Virus record (IMG/VR): IMGVR_UViG_3300021093_000159
Coordinates: 1 to 40,327 of that record
Strand: one strand, 5' to 3'
Length of the DNA: 40,327 nucleotides
From: a virus
The stretch's first letter is position 1; each line of letters starts with the position of its first letter. Both the position numbers and the translations under genes were made by a program. Below the pieces are notes generated by a model that did no database searches, was not told the origin of the DNA, and was given only the letters and a program-made list of their open reading frames with translations. Shown here in pieces: positions 26,901-35,624 of this stretch.

Positions 26901-29900
26901 GTTCATATCAATTGTTTAATTATAAAGATGATGTTGCATATCATAATGGCGTAAGAAACACTGACATTATTGATATTAGACCCAGAGTTTCTTCTTATAC
27001 TGTGTCAGAAAGTGCAAGATCTCCATTTGAATTTGAAGGAAGATCATTTAGTCAATCTGGAAATAGTTCTGCAAATATTCTTGCTTCTGATGAATCTATT
27101 TTCTTAAATTATAACTTCTATTTACCAAGAATTGATAGAATTTTTGTAAATAAAGATGGAAAATTTATTGTTCAAAAAGGAACTCCTGCCGAACAACCTT
27201 CTTTACCATCTGCAGTTGACGATTCTATCGAAATTGCAACGGTTTCTTTATCACCATACCTTTATTCAACTTCACAAGCATCAATTACAACTTTTGATTA
27301 TAAGAGATATCAGATGTCTGATATCGCAAAGTTAGAAACGAGAATTAAAAATCTCGAATACTATACCACTCTATCTTTACTTGAAACCGATACTGCCAAT
27401 TTATTTGTACCAGATTCGAATGGATTAAATAGATTTAAATCAGGATTTTTTGTAGATAATTTTGCTGATTTAACCAAACAAGATCCAAAAATTGGCATTA
27501 AAGGTTCTATTGATCCTCTTAAGGGTGAATTTAGACCATCACATTATACAAACTCTGTTGACCTTGTAGTAGGAACAAAAGGATTAATTGGAGCAGGAGC
27601 TACTACTAATGAAGATATTCAAAATTTAGATACTAAAGATATTCTTGGAACAAATATTGCAAAAACTGGAGACATCGTTACTTTAAGTTATACAAATCGA
27701 GAATGGTTGAGTCAACCATATGCTACAATAAGTGAAAATGTTCAACCATATGTTTTATCTTTCTGGGAAGGTTCGATTCAATTAAATCCATCTTCAGACA
27801 TTTGGGTTGATACTGTTCGTTTGGCAGCAAAAACTGTTCAACTTGAAGGTAATTATCTTTCAACTCTTAATAGTTTAGCATTAACAAATGGAGTAAATCC
27901 ACAAACGGGAATTGGACCTGTAATATGGGGTTCCTGGGCACTTACTGGATTTTCTAAAAGTTGGGTTGATGCTAGAACTCCTAGTGGAGGTGGAAATAAT
28001 GCAACACAATCCGTCAGAAACAATTTCTTTGCTTGGAGACAAGCACGAGGTCTTGGAGCAATGGGGCAAGGAGATCCGAATTGGCAAGGTGGTTCACCTG
28101 ATGCATTCAGAACAGGAGTTATTCCTACAACAGGATTGTATGTGGAAACATTGACAAAAGATTATGTTAGAACTGGAACAAAAACAATAGTAACTCCAGT
28201 TTTTGATACTAAATCTCTTGGAGACAGTGTAGTATCTGTCGATGTTATTCCTTTTATGAGATCGAGGAATATTGAATTTAGAGCAAATAATTTTAAACCA
28301 TTTGCACGGATTTATGCATTCTTTGATGGAAAAGCAGTATCTCAATTCTGTTTTCCAAAACTTTTACAAATTCAAATGAGTAGTGGAACTTTCCAAGTTG
28401 GAGAGACAGTAGAAATTCAGACTTTGACAAATTCACAATCTATTGTTGATGGTGCTTTTAGAGTTGCTGTAGCAAATCATAGATCGGGTAAGTACAATGA
28501 ACCTACAGATGTTTTTATAATTAATCCATATAATAATCAAACTTTACCAACAAATTATTCTTCAACCTCCACAATTTTAAATGTTGATACTTCATCATTA
28601 TCATTGAAATCTGAGACTAATTACTATGGATTGATTAGAACTGGATATAGATTGGTTGGAAAATCTAGTGGTGCTATTGCAACCGTAACGAACATCATTC
28701 TTAAGGCGGATGATGTTGGCACAATTATTGGTTCATTCTTTATTCCAGATCCTAATAAACCAGAAAATCCAAAATTTGAAGCTGGTATTAGAACTTTTAA
28801 ACTTACCAGTGTCGCAAACAACAATCCAACTGATCTTGGTGAAGCAAGAACTGAAGGTGAAGAAAAATTCTTTGCTGAGGGTAAAAAGCAAACAATTCAA
28901 GAAACAATTCTTTCAATTAGAAATGCCAGAGTTGAAACACAATCATTTACAGATACAAAGCAAGAAACAGAATTTACCGGACTATACATTGACCCATTAG
29001 CCCAATCATTTGCTTGTGATGATCCAACTGGAGTTTTCTTAACCAAAGTTGATGTATTCTTCAAAAACAAAGATCCAGGGCTCCCAGTAAGGTGTCAAAT
29101 TCGCACAATGGATCTTGGAACACCAACTAAAGATATTTTACCATTTAGTGAAGTATCATTAAATCCAGATCAAGTAAATGTGTCTGAAGATGGAACAGTT
29201 GCAACTACATTTACGTTTGAATCACCTGTTTATATTGAAGGACAGCAAGAATATGCGATAGTTTTATTGAGTAATTCAACATCATATAGAGTTTGGATTT
29301 CACGATTGGGTCAAGTTGACATCACTACAGCAAATAGACCAACATCTCAACAAAAGAGAGTTGAAACTCAACCAACATTAGGTTCTCTCTTTAAATCACA
29401 AAATGCCTCTACTTGGTCTCCAAGTCAATTTGAGGATCTTAAATTTACTCTGTATAGAGCAAACTTTAGCACAACTTTAGGAAATATTAATTTCTTCAAC
29501 CCACCATTAACAGAATCAAATTCTCAAATTCCAACTTTAACTTCAGATCCTCTTACACTAATTTCAAGAAGAGCAAGAATTTCTCTTGGTTCTACTATTG
29601 ATGATTCAGGACTGCAAGTTGGAAATACCGTTCTTCAAACAAGTTCAAATGCAACTGGTGTGTATGTTGGCGCAGTTGGATTGGCTACTGGAAATCTCAC
29701 TATTGTCAATGCCGGTGTAGGATATACACCATCTGCTGGAGATTACAATTTCACTGGGGTTGCATTAACTTCATTGACTGGGACCGGCAGAAATGCTACT
29801 GCAAATATTTCTATCGAAAATGGAGTAGCAATTGCTGCAACTATTTTAAGTGGTGGATTTGGATATCAGGTTGGTGATGTTCTTACAGTTCAACAAATTG

Positions 29901-31510
29901 GAAACGAAGAACTTGGAAGAAATCTTCAATTATCTGTTGGTATTGTAAGTGCTTTTAATGAAATTATTCTTGATAATATTCAAGGTGAGTTTAGGGAGGG
30001 AACTGGAATCGGAAATAGTATTTCATATACAAATAGTTCTGGAGTTACTACTGCATTAAATGCAGCAACTGGAGGAAATGTAACAATTCCTTTAGGTGGT
30101 GTTCAAATTGAACAAGATGGTCAACATTTTGTTGTTGTTCACTTGAACCATGGAATGCATTCCGATTTAAATTATGTTACCATTTCAAATGCTGGATCCG
30201 ATATTGAACCTGGTGTTACCAATTCTACAATAACTGCAACTTATACTGGAGCATTGAGTATTACTAATTCATCTAATTTCTCAACTTTTGAAAGAGTATC
30301 AGTATCTTCAACAAATCCAGGATATGCTTTAATTGAGAATGAAATAGTTAAGTATACTTCAGTTGGTGGAGGATCAATTAACATCGTAGCAAGAGGTGTG
30401 GATGGAACAAGTGCTACAGATCATGCTATTAATTCTCAAATTTATAAGTATGAATTAAATGGAGTTTCATTGCTTAGAATCAATAAAACTCATACTTTAC
30501 AAGATTCTGATATCACAACTCTTCCACCACCATTCCCACCAAATGATGATATTGGATTGGATTATTACACAGTTAAGATTGATCAATCTGGTTCTACCGT
30601 AGGAACAAAACAAATTGTTAATAGAAGCATTTCTCAAACATCATTCCCACTTCTTTATTTTGCAGACACTAAGACAGATGGTGGAAACAAAGTAAAAGCA
30701 ACACAAAATATGCCTTATGAAGTTCTTACACCATTAATTGAAACATTTATTCCAAATTCAACTGATATTACTGCACAAGTTCGAACTGTAAGTGGAAAGA
30801 GCATCTCTGGAACAGAAACACCTTTCGTTGATCAAGGATATGAGTCTGTGACACTTGGAGCATTTAATTACTTCAATACTCCAAGAATTATAACTTCCAA
30901 CATTAACTCAAGTACATATTTAACTGATCTTCCAGCTCAAAAATCATTAAATATTCTTCTTACTTTATCAACATTAGATCCAAGACTTTCTCCTGTAGTT
31001 GATTTGGCAAGAACAAGTATAATTACAACAACAAACAGAGTAAATAAAATTATTGCAAACGTTGACTATTCAACTGATAATTCAGTTAATTCATTGTATA
31101 CAGATCCAAATGCTTTCATCTATGTAAGTAAGCAAATTGGAATTACTAATCCAGCAACTTCAATTAAACTGTATGTATCAGCTGATATTAACACTTACTG
31201 TGATATTAGAGCTTTATATGCAATTAATAATAATGAACAAGAAGAACCAGTCTTTGAATTGTTCCCAGGATTTAATAATTTAAACAATCTTGGGGAAACT
31301 ATTGATGTTGCAAGTAGTGATGGAACTCCAGATCAACCTGTTCCACAAAATACTGCTTTAACTTTTGACAATTCAACATTTACTGAGTATGAATTTACTG
31401 CTAATGAACTTCCATCATTTAAGTATTACAGAATTAAATTAATTATGACATCAACTAACCAATCATACGTTCCAAAAGTTAAAGACCTTAGAGCTATTGT
31501 CCTTGCTTGA
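23960..31510 (+). CDS. Large virion structural protein with DUF4815-type N-terminus
   Basis: 2,516 residues. The N-terminus (LNVAPYFDDFEANKNYYKVL, FKPGYPIQARELTTLQSILQ, QIEKFGDHIFKEGAKVIPG) is the start of the DUF4815 phage structural family as I know it. Around residues 1115-1140, MSDIAKLETRIKNLEYYTTL should form a short coiled coil, often the trimerisation point of baseplate or fibre proteins. Residues about 1675-1840 contain YIDPLAQSFACDDPTGVFLT and VDVFFKNKDPGLPVRCQIRT, a block common to this cyanophage family. A GSGY pair lies near 1910-1975 and an RG..GT module near 2103-2168. It occupies the place of T4 gp9/gp10, so it may be a baseplate pin or fibre-socket protein (inference). The C-terminus ends in SYVPKVKDLRAIVLA. 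Confidence 0.8.
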   Translation: MPQETNLNVAPYFDDFEANKNYYKVLFKPGYPIQARELTTLQSILQNQIEKFGDHIFKEGAKVIPGNTSYNRYYSAVELNNSFAGLNVEDYLPLLVGKKIKGEITGITALVDKVLLPNESERDNATIYVSYLTASTTDSDSKVFVDDENLLIQETIISGSIAFFEGEALATTIANNATSVASSFTVSDGVYYLRGYFVNVETQTIILDQYSNNPDYKIGFTIVEEIINSDIDDTLTDNAQGFNNYAAPGADRLKITAILDKKLLDDTSAENFVEIAQIQGGIVRNVPNDTLYNLINDKFAKRTYEESGDYYVNRFETSCVESLDNGLGNNGIFSEGETTYQGNPASENLAIYKVSPGKAYIRGYDVEINSPTFLDIEKPRTTTNSGNQSIVYYTGPSFALNRVQGIPTIGIGNTYTISLRDQRIGIVSSTAAGDEIGLARVFDFALEEGSYQTVLDTNRWDISLYDIQTYTKITLNENVTLDVPTYVVGNSSGATGFLKDSVTNSKSLVLYNVTGKFVEGESFTFDGIKNSRVSVATTSYEVSDVKSMYGIDSTYVFNADTVQSNSLFVGVSSITEHSSNQSTIIIPNLNFTTAFKVGNLVRFTNPSVSANGPTIARVLSFTNSSTSTSVAVAGVTTVTGVCDGKLPSTLTSLTDLTILKTDLLPSTDNTLFTALSNQNVESVDLTDAFLTIRKQFTVNITSNSTNVVTAGTNETFLPYDEERYSLIRSDGLIEPLSTDKVQISADGTTLQIRGLGTNNTGASLVATLRKIKVKSKVKRKNRVNSIIVNKSTLSSSGTGTTTRDDGLTFGNYPYGTRVQDDVISLNVPDVLRVHGVFESLGNSNASSPTMTITISSASGTTDDLIIGEKIVGRTSGSIAICAEKLTSNKISFINNNASSFNIGETLDFKESGATAIISTIETTSKNITNSFTYDNGQRDTFYDYGRIIRKLNSVSPQRNIKIYFENAYYETQDDGDVTTASSYQLFNYKDDVAYHNGVRNTDIIDIRPRVSSYTVSESARSPFEFEGRSFSQSGNSSANILASDESIFLNYNFYLPRIDRIFVNKDGKFIVQKGTPAEQPSLPSAVDDSIEIATVSLSPYLYSTSQASITTFDYKRYQMSDIAKLETRIKNLEYYTTLSLLETDTANLFVPDSNGLNRFKSGFFVDNFADLTKQDPKIGIKGSIDPLKGEFRPSHYTNSVDLVVGTKGLIGAGATTNEDIQNLDTKDILGTNIAKTGDIVTLSYTNREWLSQPYATISENVQPYVLSFWEGSIQLNPSSDIWVDTVRLAAKTVQLEGNYLSTLNSLALTNGVNPQTGIGPVIWGSWALTGFSKSWVDARTPSGGGNNATQSVRNNFFAWRQARGLGAMGQGDPNWQGGSPDAFRTGVIPTTGLYVETLTKDYVRTGTKTIVTPVFDTKSLGDSVVSVDVIPFMRSRNIEFRANNFKPFARIYAFFDGKAVSQFCFPKLLQIQMSSGTFQVGETVEIQTLTNSQSIVDGAFRVAVANHRSGKYNEPTDVFIINPYNNQTLPTNYSSTSTILNVDTSSLSLKSETNYYGLIRTGYRLVGKSSGAIATVTNIILKADDVGTIIGSFFIPDPNKPENPKFEAGIRTFKLTSVANNNPTDLGEARTEGEEKFFAEGKKQTIQETILSIRNARVETQSFTDTKQETEFTGLYIDPLAQSFACDDPTGVFLTKVDVFFKNKDPGLPVRCQIRTMDLGTPTKDILPFSEVSLNPDQVNVSEDGTVATTFTFESPVYIEGQQEYAIVLLSNSTSYRVWISRLGQVDITTANRPTSQQKRVETQPTLGSLFKSQNASTWSPSQFEDLKFTLYRANFSTTLGNINFFNPPLTESNSQIPTLTSDPLTLISRRARISLGSTIDDSGLQVGNTVLQTSSNATGVYVGAVGLATGNLTIVNAGVGYTPSAGDYNFTGVALTSLTGTGRNATANISIENGVAIAATILSGGFGYQVGDVLTVQQIGNEELGRNLQLSVGIVSAFNEIILDNIQGEFREGTGIGNSISYTNSSGVTTALNAATGGNVTIPLGGVQIEQDGQHFVVVHLNHGMHSDLNYVTISNAGSDIEPGVTNSTITATYTGALSITNSSNFSTFERVSVSSTNPGYALIENEIVKYTSVGGGSINIVARGVDGTSATDHAINSQIYKYELNGVSLLRINKTHTLQDSDITTLPPPFPPNDDIGLDYYTVKIDQSGSTVGTKQIVNRSISQTSFPLLYFADTKTDGGNKVKATQNMPYEVLTPLIETFIPNSTDITAQVRTVSGKSISGTETPFVDQGYESVTLGAFNYFNTPRIITSNINSSTYLTDLPAQKSLNILLTLSTLDPRLSPVVDLARTSIITTTNRVNKIIANVDYSTDNSVNSLYTDPNAFIYVSKQIGITNPATSIKLYVSADINTYCDIRALYAINNNEQEEPVFELFPGFNNLNNLGETIDVASSDGTPDQPVPQNTALTFDNSTFTEYEFTANELPSFKYYRIKLIMTSTNQSYVPKVKDLRAIVLA

Positions 31511-31511
31511 T

Positions 31512-31748
31512 ATGGATACGAACGACCTAATACCAATTAAAGATAATTTGGGTCTCATGAGAGACCCAAATACTTTCGCAATAATCAACAACAGCTCATC
31601 ACAATATCAAAACTATTTGAGATTGAAAAAACAAAAGGAAATGGAAGGAGGGAAAATTAGAAATATTGAAGAAGAGATGGATTCTATAAAAGATGAGTTG
31701 AGTGAAATTAAAAGTTTATTGAGGACTTTGATAAATGGATCTAAGTAG
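31512..31748 (+). CDS. Conserved cyanophage coiled-coil protein, RDPNT family (78 aa)
   Basis: The product starts MDTNDLIPIKDNLGLMRDPN followed by TFAIINNSSSQYQNYLRLK, then a charged coiled coil (RNIEEEMDSIKDELSEIKSL) and LRTLINGSK. I recognise this family in T4-like cyanophages by the 'RDPxTxAIIN.....YxxYxxxK' start followed by a coiled coil; it has no assigned function. The frame is open from a TTG at 31497 within the previous gene, but the ATG at 31512 just after that gene's stop is preferred. Its end overlaps the next start by 14 bases. Location between baseplate and neck genes suggests a virion assembly or chaperone role. Confidence 0.75.
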   Translation: MDTNDLIPIKDNLGLMRDPNTFAIINNSSSQYQNYLRLKKQKEMEGGKIRNIEEEMDSIKDELSEIKSLLRTLINGSK

Positions 31749-31899
31749 TATTAAGTTGGATAATTTAAACAAACTATTTGAGTATGAAAAAATAGTAAGA
31801 GATATAGATAGTATAGAAGACATTGAAGTTGTGAAAAATTTTGCAAAAGCATATATCAAACTTTATTTAAAACAACAAGAAGTTGTATCTAAAATCTAA
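31735..31899 (+). CDS. Small conserved cyanophage protein coupled to gp13 (54 aa)
   Basis: The product starts MDLSSIKLDNLNKLFEYEKI and contains VRDIDSIEDIEVVKNFAKAY, ending LYLKQQEVVSKI. It is helical and I recall a similar 'FEYEKIVRxIDSxEDIExLKxxAKxxxKLYxKQQE' protein ahead of gp13 in other cyanophages. The ATG lies 14 bases inside the preceding gene and its TAA overlaps the gp13 start (TAATG), so the three genes are translationally coupled. Such tight coupling suggests a stoichiometric partner of the neck or baseplate proteins, without proof. Confidence 0.7.
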   Translation: MDLSSIKLDNLNKLFEYEKIVRDIDSIEDIEVVKNFAKAYIKLYLKQQEVVSKI

Positions 31900-32741
31900 T
31901 GGCACAACCATCCACAAGACAAGAACTTATAGATTATTGCAAAAGAAAACTGGGATATCCAGTTTTAGAAATTAATGTTGCAGATGAGCAAATTGAAGAT
32001 TTAGTAGATGATGCTATTCAATATTTTCAAGAAAGGCATTTTGATGGTGTAGCACAAACATACTTAAAATATCAAATTACTCAAGATGATATTAATCGTG
32101 GAAGAGCAAGAGGTGGAAGTTCTTCGGTAGGAATTGTAACAACGACCGTAAATCAAACTGTAGGACTTACAACTCAGTTCAATTTTGAAGAAAATTCAAA
32201 CTATCTCCCCGTACCTTCATCAGTAATTGGTGTTCAAAAAGTATTTCACTTTGAAGGTTCAAATAGTATTTCAAGTGGAATGTTTAGCATTAAATATCAG
32301 TTATTTTTGAATGATATTTACTATTGGGGTTCTACGGAACTTTTGACTTATGCGATGGTAAAAACTTATCTCGAAGATATTGATTTTCTACTTACGACCC
32401 AAAAGCAAATAAGATTTAATCAAAGACAAGATAGATTATATTTGGATGTTGATTGGTCAAGTATGAAGGTAGGAAGTTGGTTAATCATTGATTGCTACAG
32501 AGCAATGGATCCCAATGACTATACGAGGGTTTGGAATGACTCATTCTTAAAACCTTACTTAACTGCACTTATCAAAAGACAGTGGGGAATGAATTTGATT
32601 AAGTTTCAGGGAGTAAAACTTCCTGGAGGAGTTGAATTGAATGGAAGACAAATTTATGACGACGCTCAAAAGGAACTTGACTTAATTATGGAAAGAATGT
32701 CCAACACTTACGAACTTCCACCTTTAGATATGATAGGATGA
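31899..32741 (+). CDS. gp13: Neck protein gp13
   Basis: 280 residues against 309 in T4 gp13. The start (STRQELIDYCKRKLGYPVLE followed by INVADEQIEDLVDDAIQYFQ) is characteristic of the cyanophage gp13 family, and the second half contains LYLDVDWSSMKVGSWLIIDC, YRAMDPNDYTRVWNDSFLKP and LIKRQWGMNLIKFQGVKLPG. With gp14, gp13 forms the head-neck complex that completes the packaged head for tail attachment. It is directly followed by gp14, the order found in T4. The start codon shares one base with the stop of the upstream small gene. No unusual composition is seen relative to its neighbours. Confidence 0.87.
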   Translation: MAQPSTRQELIDYCKRKLGYPVLEINVADEQIEDLVDDAIQYFQERHFDGVAQTYLKYQITQDDINRGRARGGSSSVGIVTTTVNQTVGLTTQFNFEENSNYLPVPSSVIGVQKVFHFEGSNSISSGMFSIKYQLFLNDIYYWGSTELLTYAMVKTYLEDIDFLLTTQKQIRFNQRQDRLYLDVDWSSMKVGSWLIIDCYRAMDPNDYTRVWNDSFLKPYLTALIKRQWGMNLIKFQGVKLPGGVELNGRQIYDDAQKELDLIMERMSNTYELPPLDMIG

Positions 32742-32742
32742 T

Positions 32743-34125
32743 ATGTTAAATCCATTTTTTCTTCAAGGTTCAAAAACTGAACAATCATTAGTCCAAGATT
32801 TGATTAATGAGCAACTTCGCATGTATGGAGTTGAAGTTTACTACCTACCAAGAAAATATGTTACAGAAAAAACTATCATAAAGGAAGTAATCGAATCAAA
32901 ATTTGATAATGCTTTTCCAATAGAAGCTTATGTCAACACCTATGATGGATATGAGGGGCAGGGAACAATATTATCAAAATTTGGTGTTCAACCATTAACT
33001 GACCTCACAATTACAATTTCAAGAGAAAGATTTGAATCATATATCTCACCACTAATCAAAAATATTCCAGACATTAAGTTATCTACAAGACCAAAGGAAG
33101 GAGATCTAATTTATTTTCCTCTTGGAGACAGACTTTTCGAAATTAAGTTTGTTGAGCATGAAAAACCATTTTACCAATTGCAAAAAACTTACGTCTATGA
33201 GTTAAGATGTGAACTCTTTAGATATCAAGATGAGATTATTGATACTGATGTTGAATTTATTGATGACGATATTCGTGATGAGGGATATATTACAACTTTA
33301 ACTCTTGTTGGTTCTGGAGTAACTGCATCTGCAATTACTGGAATTGTAAATGGTGGGGTAAGATTTGTTACTGTAACAAATCGAGGAAATGGATATGATT
33401 TTCCACCACAAGTAACAATTTCAAGTCCTCAATCTGGTGGATTAAGAGCAACTGGAATTGCTACTATGATTGGAGGATTAATTGATTGTTATGGAAGTAA
33501 AGAATCCTTAAAAGTTCAAGGAGTTGAGGTTATTAATCCAGGATATGGATATACTACACCACCAGCTGTTGCATTCATTGGGGGTGGTGGAGCAGGAGCA
33601 GCTGCTACAGCAACTATTGGAAATGGTATAATTGGTATTGTTACCATCACTAATGGAGGTTCTGGATACTCAACTGCCCCAACAGTTACTTTTAGTTCTC
33701 CAACCGGAGCAGGTGTAACAGCAACTGCTAGAGTCTTCATTAATAATATTGGTATTGTAACTCAAATCTCAATTACTAATGCGGGACTTGGATATACGAT
33801 TTCCCCGTCAATTACAATTTCAAACCCCTATATGGTTGGATTTGGAACCTACACTTCAGGTGAAACTGTGGTTGGAAGTGGAAGTAGTGCAACAGGAGTT
33901 GTAAAATCTTGGCATGTAACTACAGGAAAACTTGAAATATCAAATATTACCGGAACTTTTGTTGCCGGAGATTTAGTAACTGGATCAACGTCGGGAGCAG
34001 TATATCAACTTAGAGAGGAAAGTTCTTATAACTTAAATGATTCATATCAAGAAAATGATAAGATTGAAATAGAAGCAGATGAGTTGATTGATTTTTCCGA
34101 AAAAAATCCTTTCGGAATGCCATAA
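32743..34125 (+). CDS. gp14: Neck protein gp14 with inserted GSGY beta-repeats
   Basis: 460 residues against 256 in T4 gp14. The first 175 residues match gp14 closely: MYGVEVYYLPRKYV (T4 has MRGVECYYVPREYV), YVNTYDGYEGQGTILSKFGV, and PKEGDLIYFPLGDRLFEIKF followed by FYQLQKTYVYELR. From about 185 to 370 there are four to five GSGY-type beta modules (NRGNGYDFPPQVTIS, NPGYGYTTPPAVAFI, NGGSGYSTAPTVTFS, NAGLGYTISPSITIS) and a glycine/serine-rich stretch that T4 lacks. The gp14-like C-terminal tail (IEADELIDFSEKNPFG) resumes near 445. The insertion sits between conserved halves, so it is an added exposed domain on the neck rather than a different protein. The start lies one base after the gp13 stop codon. 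Confidence 0.9.
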   Translation: MLNPFFLQGSKTEQSLVQDLINEQLRMYGVEVYYLPRKYVTEKTIIKEVIESKFDNAFPIEAYVNTYDGYEGQGTILSKFGVQPLTDLTITISRERFESYISPLIKNIPDIKLSTRPKEGDLIYFPLGDRLFEIKFVEHEKPFYQLQKTYVYELRCELFRYQDEIIDTDVEFIDDDIRDEGYITTLTLVGSGVTASAITGIVNGGVRFVTVTNRGNGYDFPPQVTISSPQSGGLRATGIATMIGGLIDCYGSKESLKVQGVEVINPGYGYTTPPAVAFIGGGGAGAAATATIGNGIIGIVTITNGGSGYSTAPTVTFSSPTGAGVTATARVFINNIGIVTQISITNAGLGYTISPSITISNPYMVGFGTYTSGETVVGSGSSATGVVKSWHVTTGKLEISNITGTFVAGDLVTGSTSGAVYQLREESSYNLNDSYQENDKIEIEADELIDFSEKNPFGMP

Positions 34126-34128
34126 ATA
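34121..34128 (+). promoter_or_regulatory. Late-type promoter CATAAATA before gp15
   Basis: Overlaps the gp14 stop, 46 bases before the gp15 ATG. A GAGG at 34162-34165 gives a Shine-Dalgarno for gp15. Confidence 0.6.
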
Positions 34129-34174
34129 GGATATTGTAATTATCAAATATTTTTAAATAATTGAGGATTCATAT

Positions 34175-35176
34175 ATGTTTGAATATTTTTATCACGAAAT
34201 TTTAAGAAAAACTATTATTGGATTTGGTTCATTATTCAATAATATTGATATTAAACATAAAAATGATTCAGGTGAAATTACAGGTGTTACAAAAGTTCCC
34301 TTAGCATATGCCCCAACGCAAAAATTCTTGGCAAGATTAGAGCAAGTTCCTGATCTGAATAAACCTGTCCAAATTGTTTTGCCAAGAATGTCTTTCGAAT
34401 TTGTGAGTTTGAATTATGATGCATCAAGAAAGGTAACAACAACTCAAACTTTTTTGAGTGGACTAACAAGCGATAAAAAGCAAATAAGAAAAACGTATAT
34501 GCCAGTTCCATATAATATGGGATTTGAGTTGAATATTTACACAAAGTTGAATGATGATATGCTTCAAATTATTGAGCAAATTTTACCTTATTTTCAACCC
34601 AATTATACTTTTACATTAGATTTAATTTCTTCAATTGGTGAAAAAAGAGACATCCCTGTTGTTATTGAAGGAATTACTATGAATGATACTTATGAGGGAA
34701 ATTATGATACAAGAAGAGCACTGATTTATACTATACGATTTATAGCAAAAACGTATCTTTTTGGTCCTGTTTCTGGATCCGATATTTCCAAAGATATTAT
34801 CAGAAAAGTTTCTATTGGATACGTTGCTGGAGAGAAATCATCTCTTGCAACAAGAGAATATACATATTCTGTCGAACCAAGAGCAACAAAAAATTACACA
34901 GGAAACGTCACGACTTATTTGGATCAAAATATAGATAGCAATGATACTATTTTTTCGGTTCAAGATTCTTCAAACATACCTACAGGAAGTTACATATATG
35001 TTGATGATGAAGAAATGTTTGTTGATAAAAAGGATGGTAATAAATTAATTGTAAAGAGAGGGCGGGATTCTACTATTGCAGTATCTCACGTTCTTGGATC
35101 AGAAATCAAATCTATTACAGATTCGGACAATAATTTAATAGAACTTGGTGATGATTTTGGATTTACTACAATTTAA
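34175..35176 (+). CDS. gp15: Tail completion and sheath stabiliser protein gp15
   Basis: 333 residues against 272 in T4 gp15. The N-terminus MFEYFYHEILRKTIIGFGSL followed by FNNIDIKHK aligns with T4 MFGYFYNSSFRRYATLMGDL; further matches are VPLAYAPTQKFLARL, LPRMSFEFVSLNYD and MLQIIEQILPYFQPNYTF. gp15 caps the tail tube and sheath and connects to the neck. Beyond residue 245 there is an extension absent from T4: IDSNDTIFSVQDSSNIPTGS, then YIYVDDEEMFVDKKDGNKLI and VKRGRDSTIAVSHVLGSEIK, a module that also occurs in the giant protein and the 2,516-aa protein. The stop and the gp16 start overlap as TAATG. Confidence 0.93.
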   Translation: MFEYFYHEILRKTIIGFGSLFNNIDIKHKNDSGEITGVTKVPLAYAPTQKFLARLEQVPDLNKPVQIVLPRMSFEFVSLNYDASRKVTTTQTFLSGLTSDKKQIRKTYMPVPYNMGFELNIYTKLNDDMLQIIEQILPYFQPNYTFTLDLISSIGEKRDIPVVIEGITMNDTYEGNYDTRRALIYTIRFIAKTYLFGPVSGSDISKDIIRKVSIGYVAGEKSSLATREYTYSVEPRATKNYTGNVTTYLDQNIDSNDTIFSVQDSSNIPTGSYIYVDDEEMFVDKKDGNKLIVKRGRDSTIAVSHVLGSEIKSITDSDNNLIELGDDFGFTTI

Positions 35177-35607
35177 TGAAAATGACAAAAAAATTTGATA
35201 ATTTGAATGATACGTTTAATGTAACTGGAGAAATTGTTTCTACTCATATTGAACCCAATGAAAAAGAAATTGAAAAAATTTCTTCTTCTGTAGATGATAT
35301 TAAAAAAGATTATGAATATACAAGAGGGAATTTATATTCAATTATAGAAAAAGGTCAAGAAGCAATCAATGGAATTCTTGAATTAGCGCAAGAAAGTGAA
35401 ATGCCAAGAGCATATGAAGTTGCCGGACAATTAATTAAAAATGTGGCTGAGGCAACAGAAAAATTAATGGATTTGCAAAAAAAATTAAAGGATATAGACC
35501 AATCAAATCAAATCAAAGGACCTACAAATGTTACAAATGCATTATTTATTGGGTCCACAGCTGAATTATCTAAACTCCTAAAGCAACACAATACATTAGA
35601 TAAATAA
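35176..35607 (+). CDS. gp16: Small terminase subunit gp16
   Basis: 143 residues from the first ATG (141 from the second, two codons later), against 164 in T4 gp16. Conserved points are DYEYTRGNLYSIIEKGQEAI followed by NGILELAQESEMPRAYEVA (T4: DYGVVRRN ... AKNADSPRHMEVFA), the paired helices ending MDLQKKLKDI, and the C-terminal NVTNALFIGSTAELSKLL, similar to T4 NATVFMGSPTELMDEI. The protein forms a ring that recognises or regulates the packaging substrate for gp17. The start overlaps the gp15 stop by one base. gp17 does not follow within the window; instead a late octamer overlaps this gene's end and fibre-like genes follow. Confidence 0.88.
   Translation: MKMTKKFDNLNDTFNVTGEIVSTHIEPNEKEIEKISSSVDDIKKDYEYTRGNLYSIIEKGQEAINGILELAQESEMPRAYEVAGQLIKNVAEATEKLMDLQKKLKDIDQSNQIKGPTNVTNALFIGSTAELSKLLKQHNTLDK
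35599..35606 (+). promoter_or_regulatory. Late-type promoter GATAAATA
   Basis: Lies over the gp16 stop, 18 bases before the ATG at 35625, matching the spacing seen before gp8. Confidence 0.55.
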
Positions 35608-35624
35608 TTAAAAAATCTGCAATT

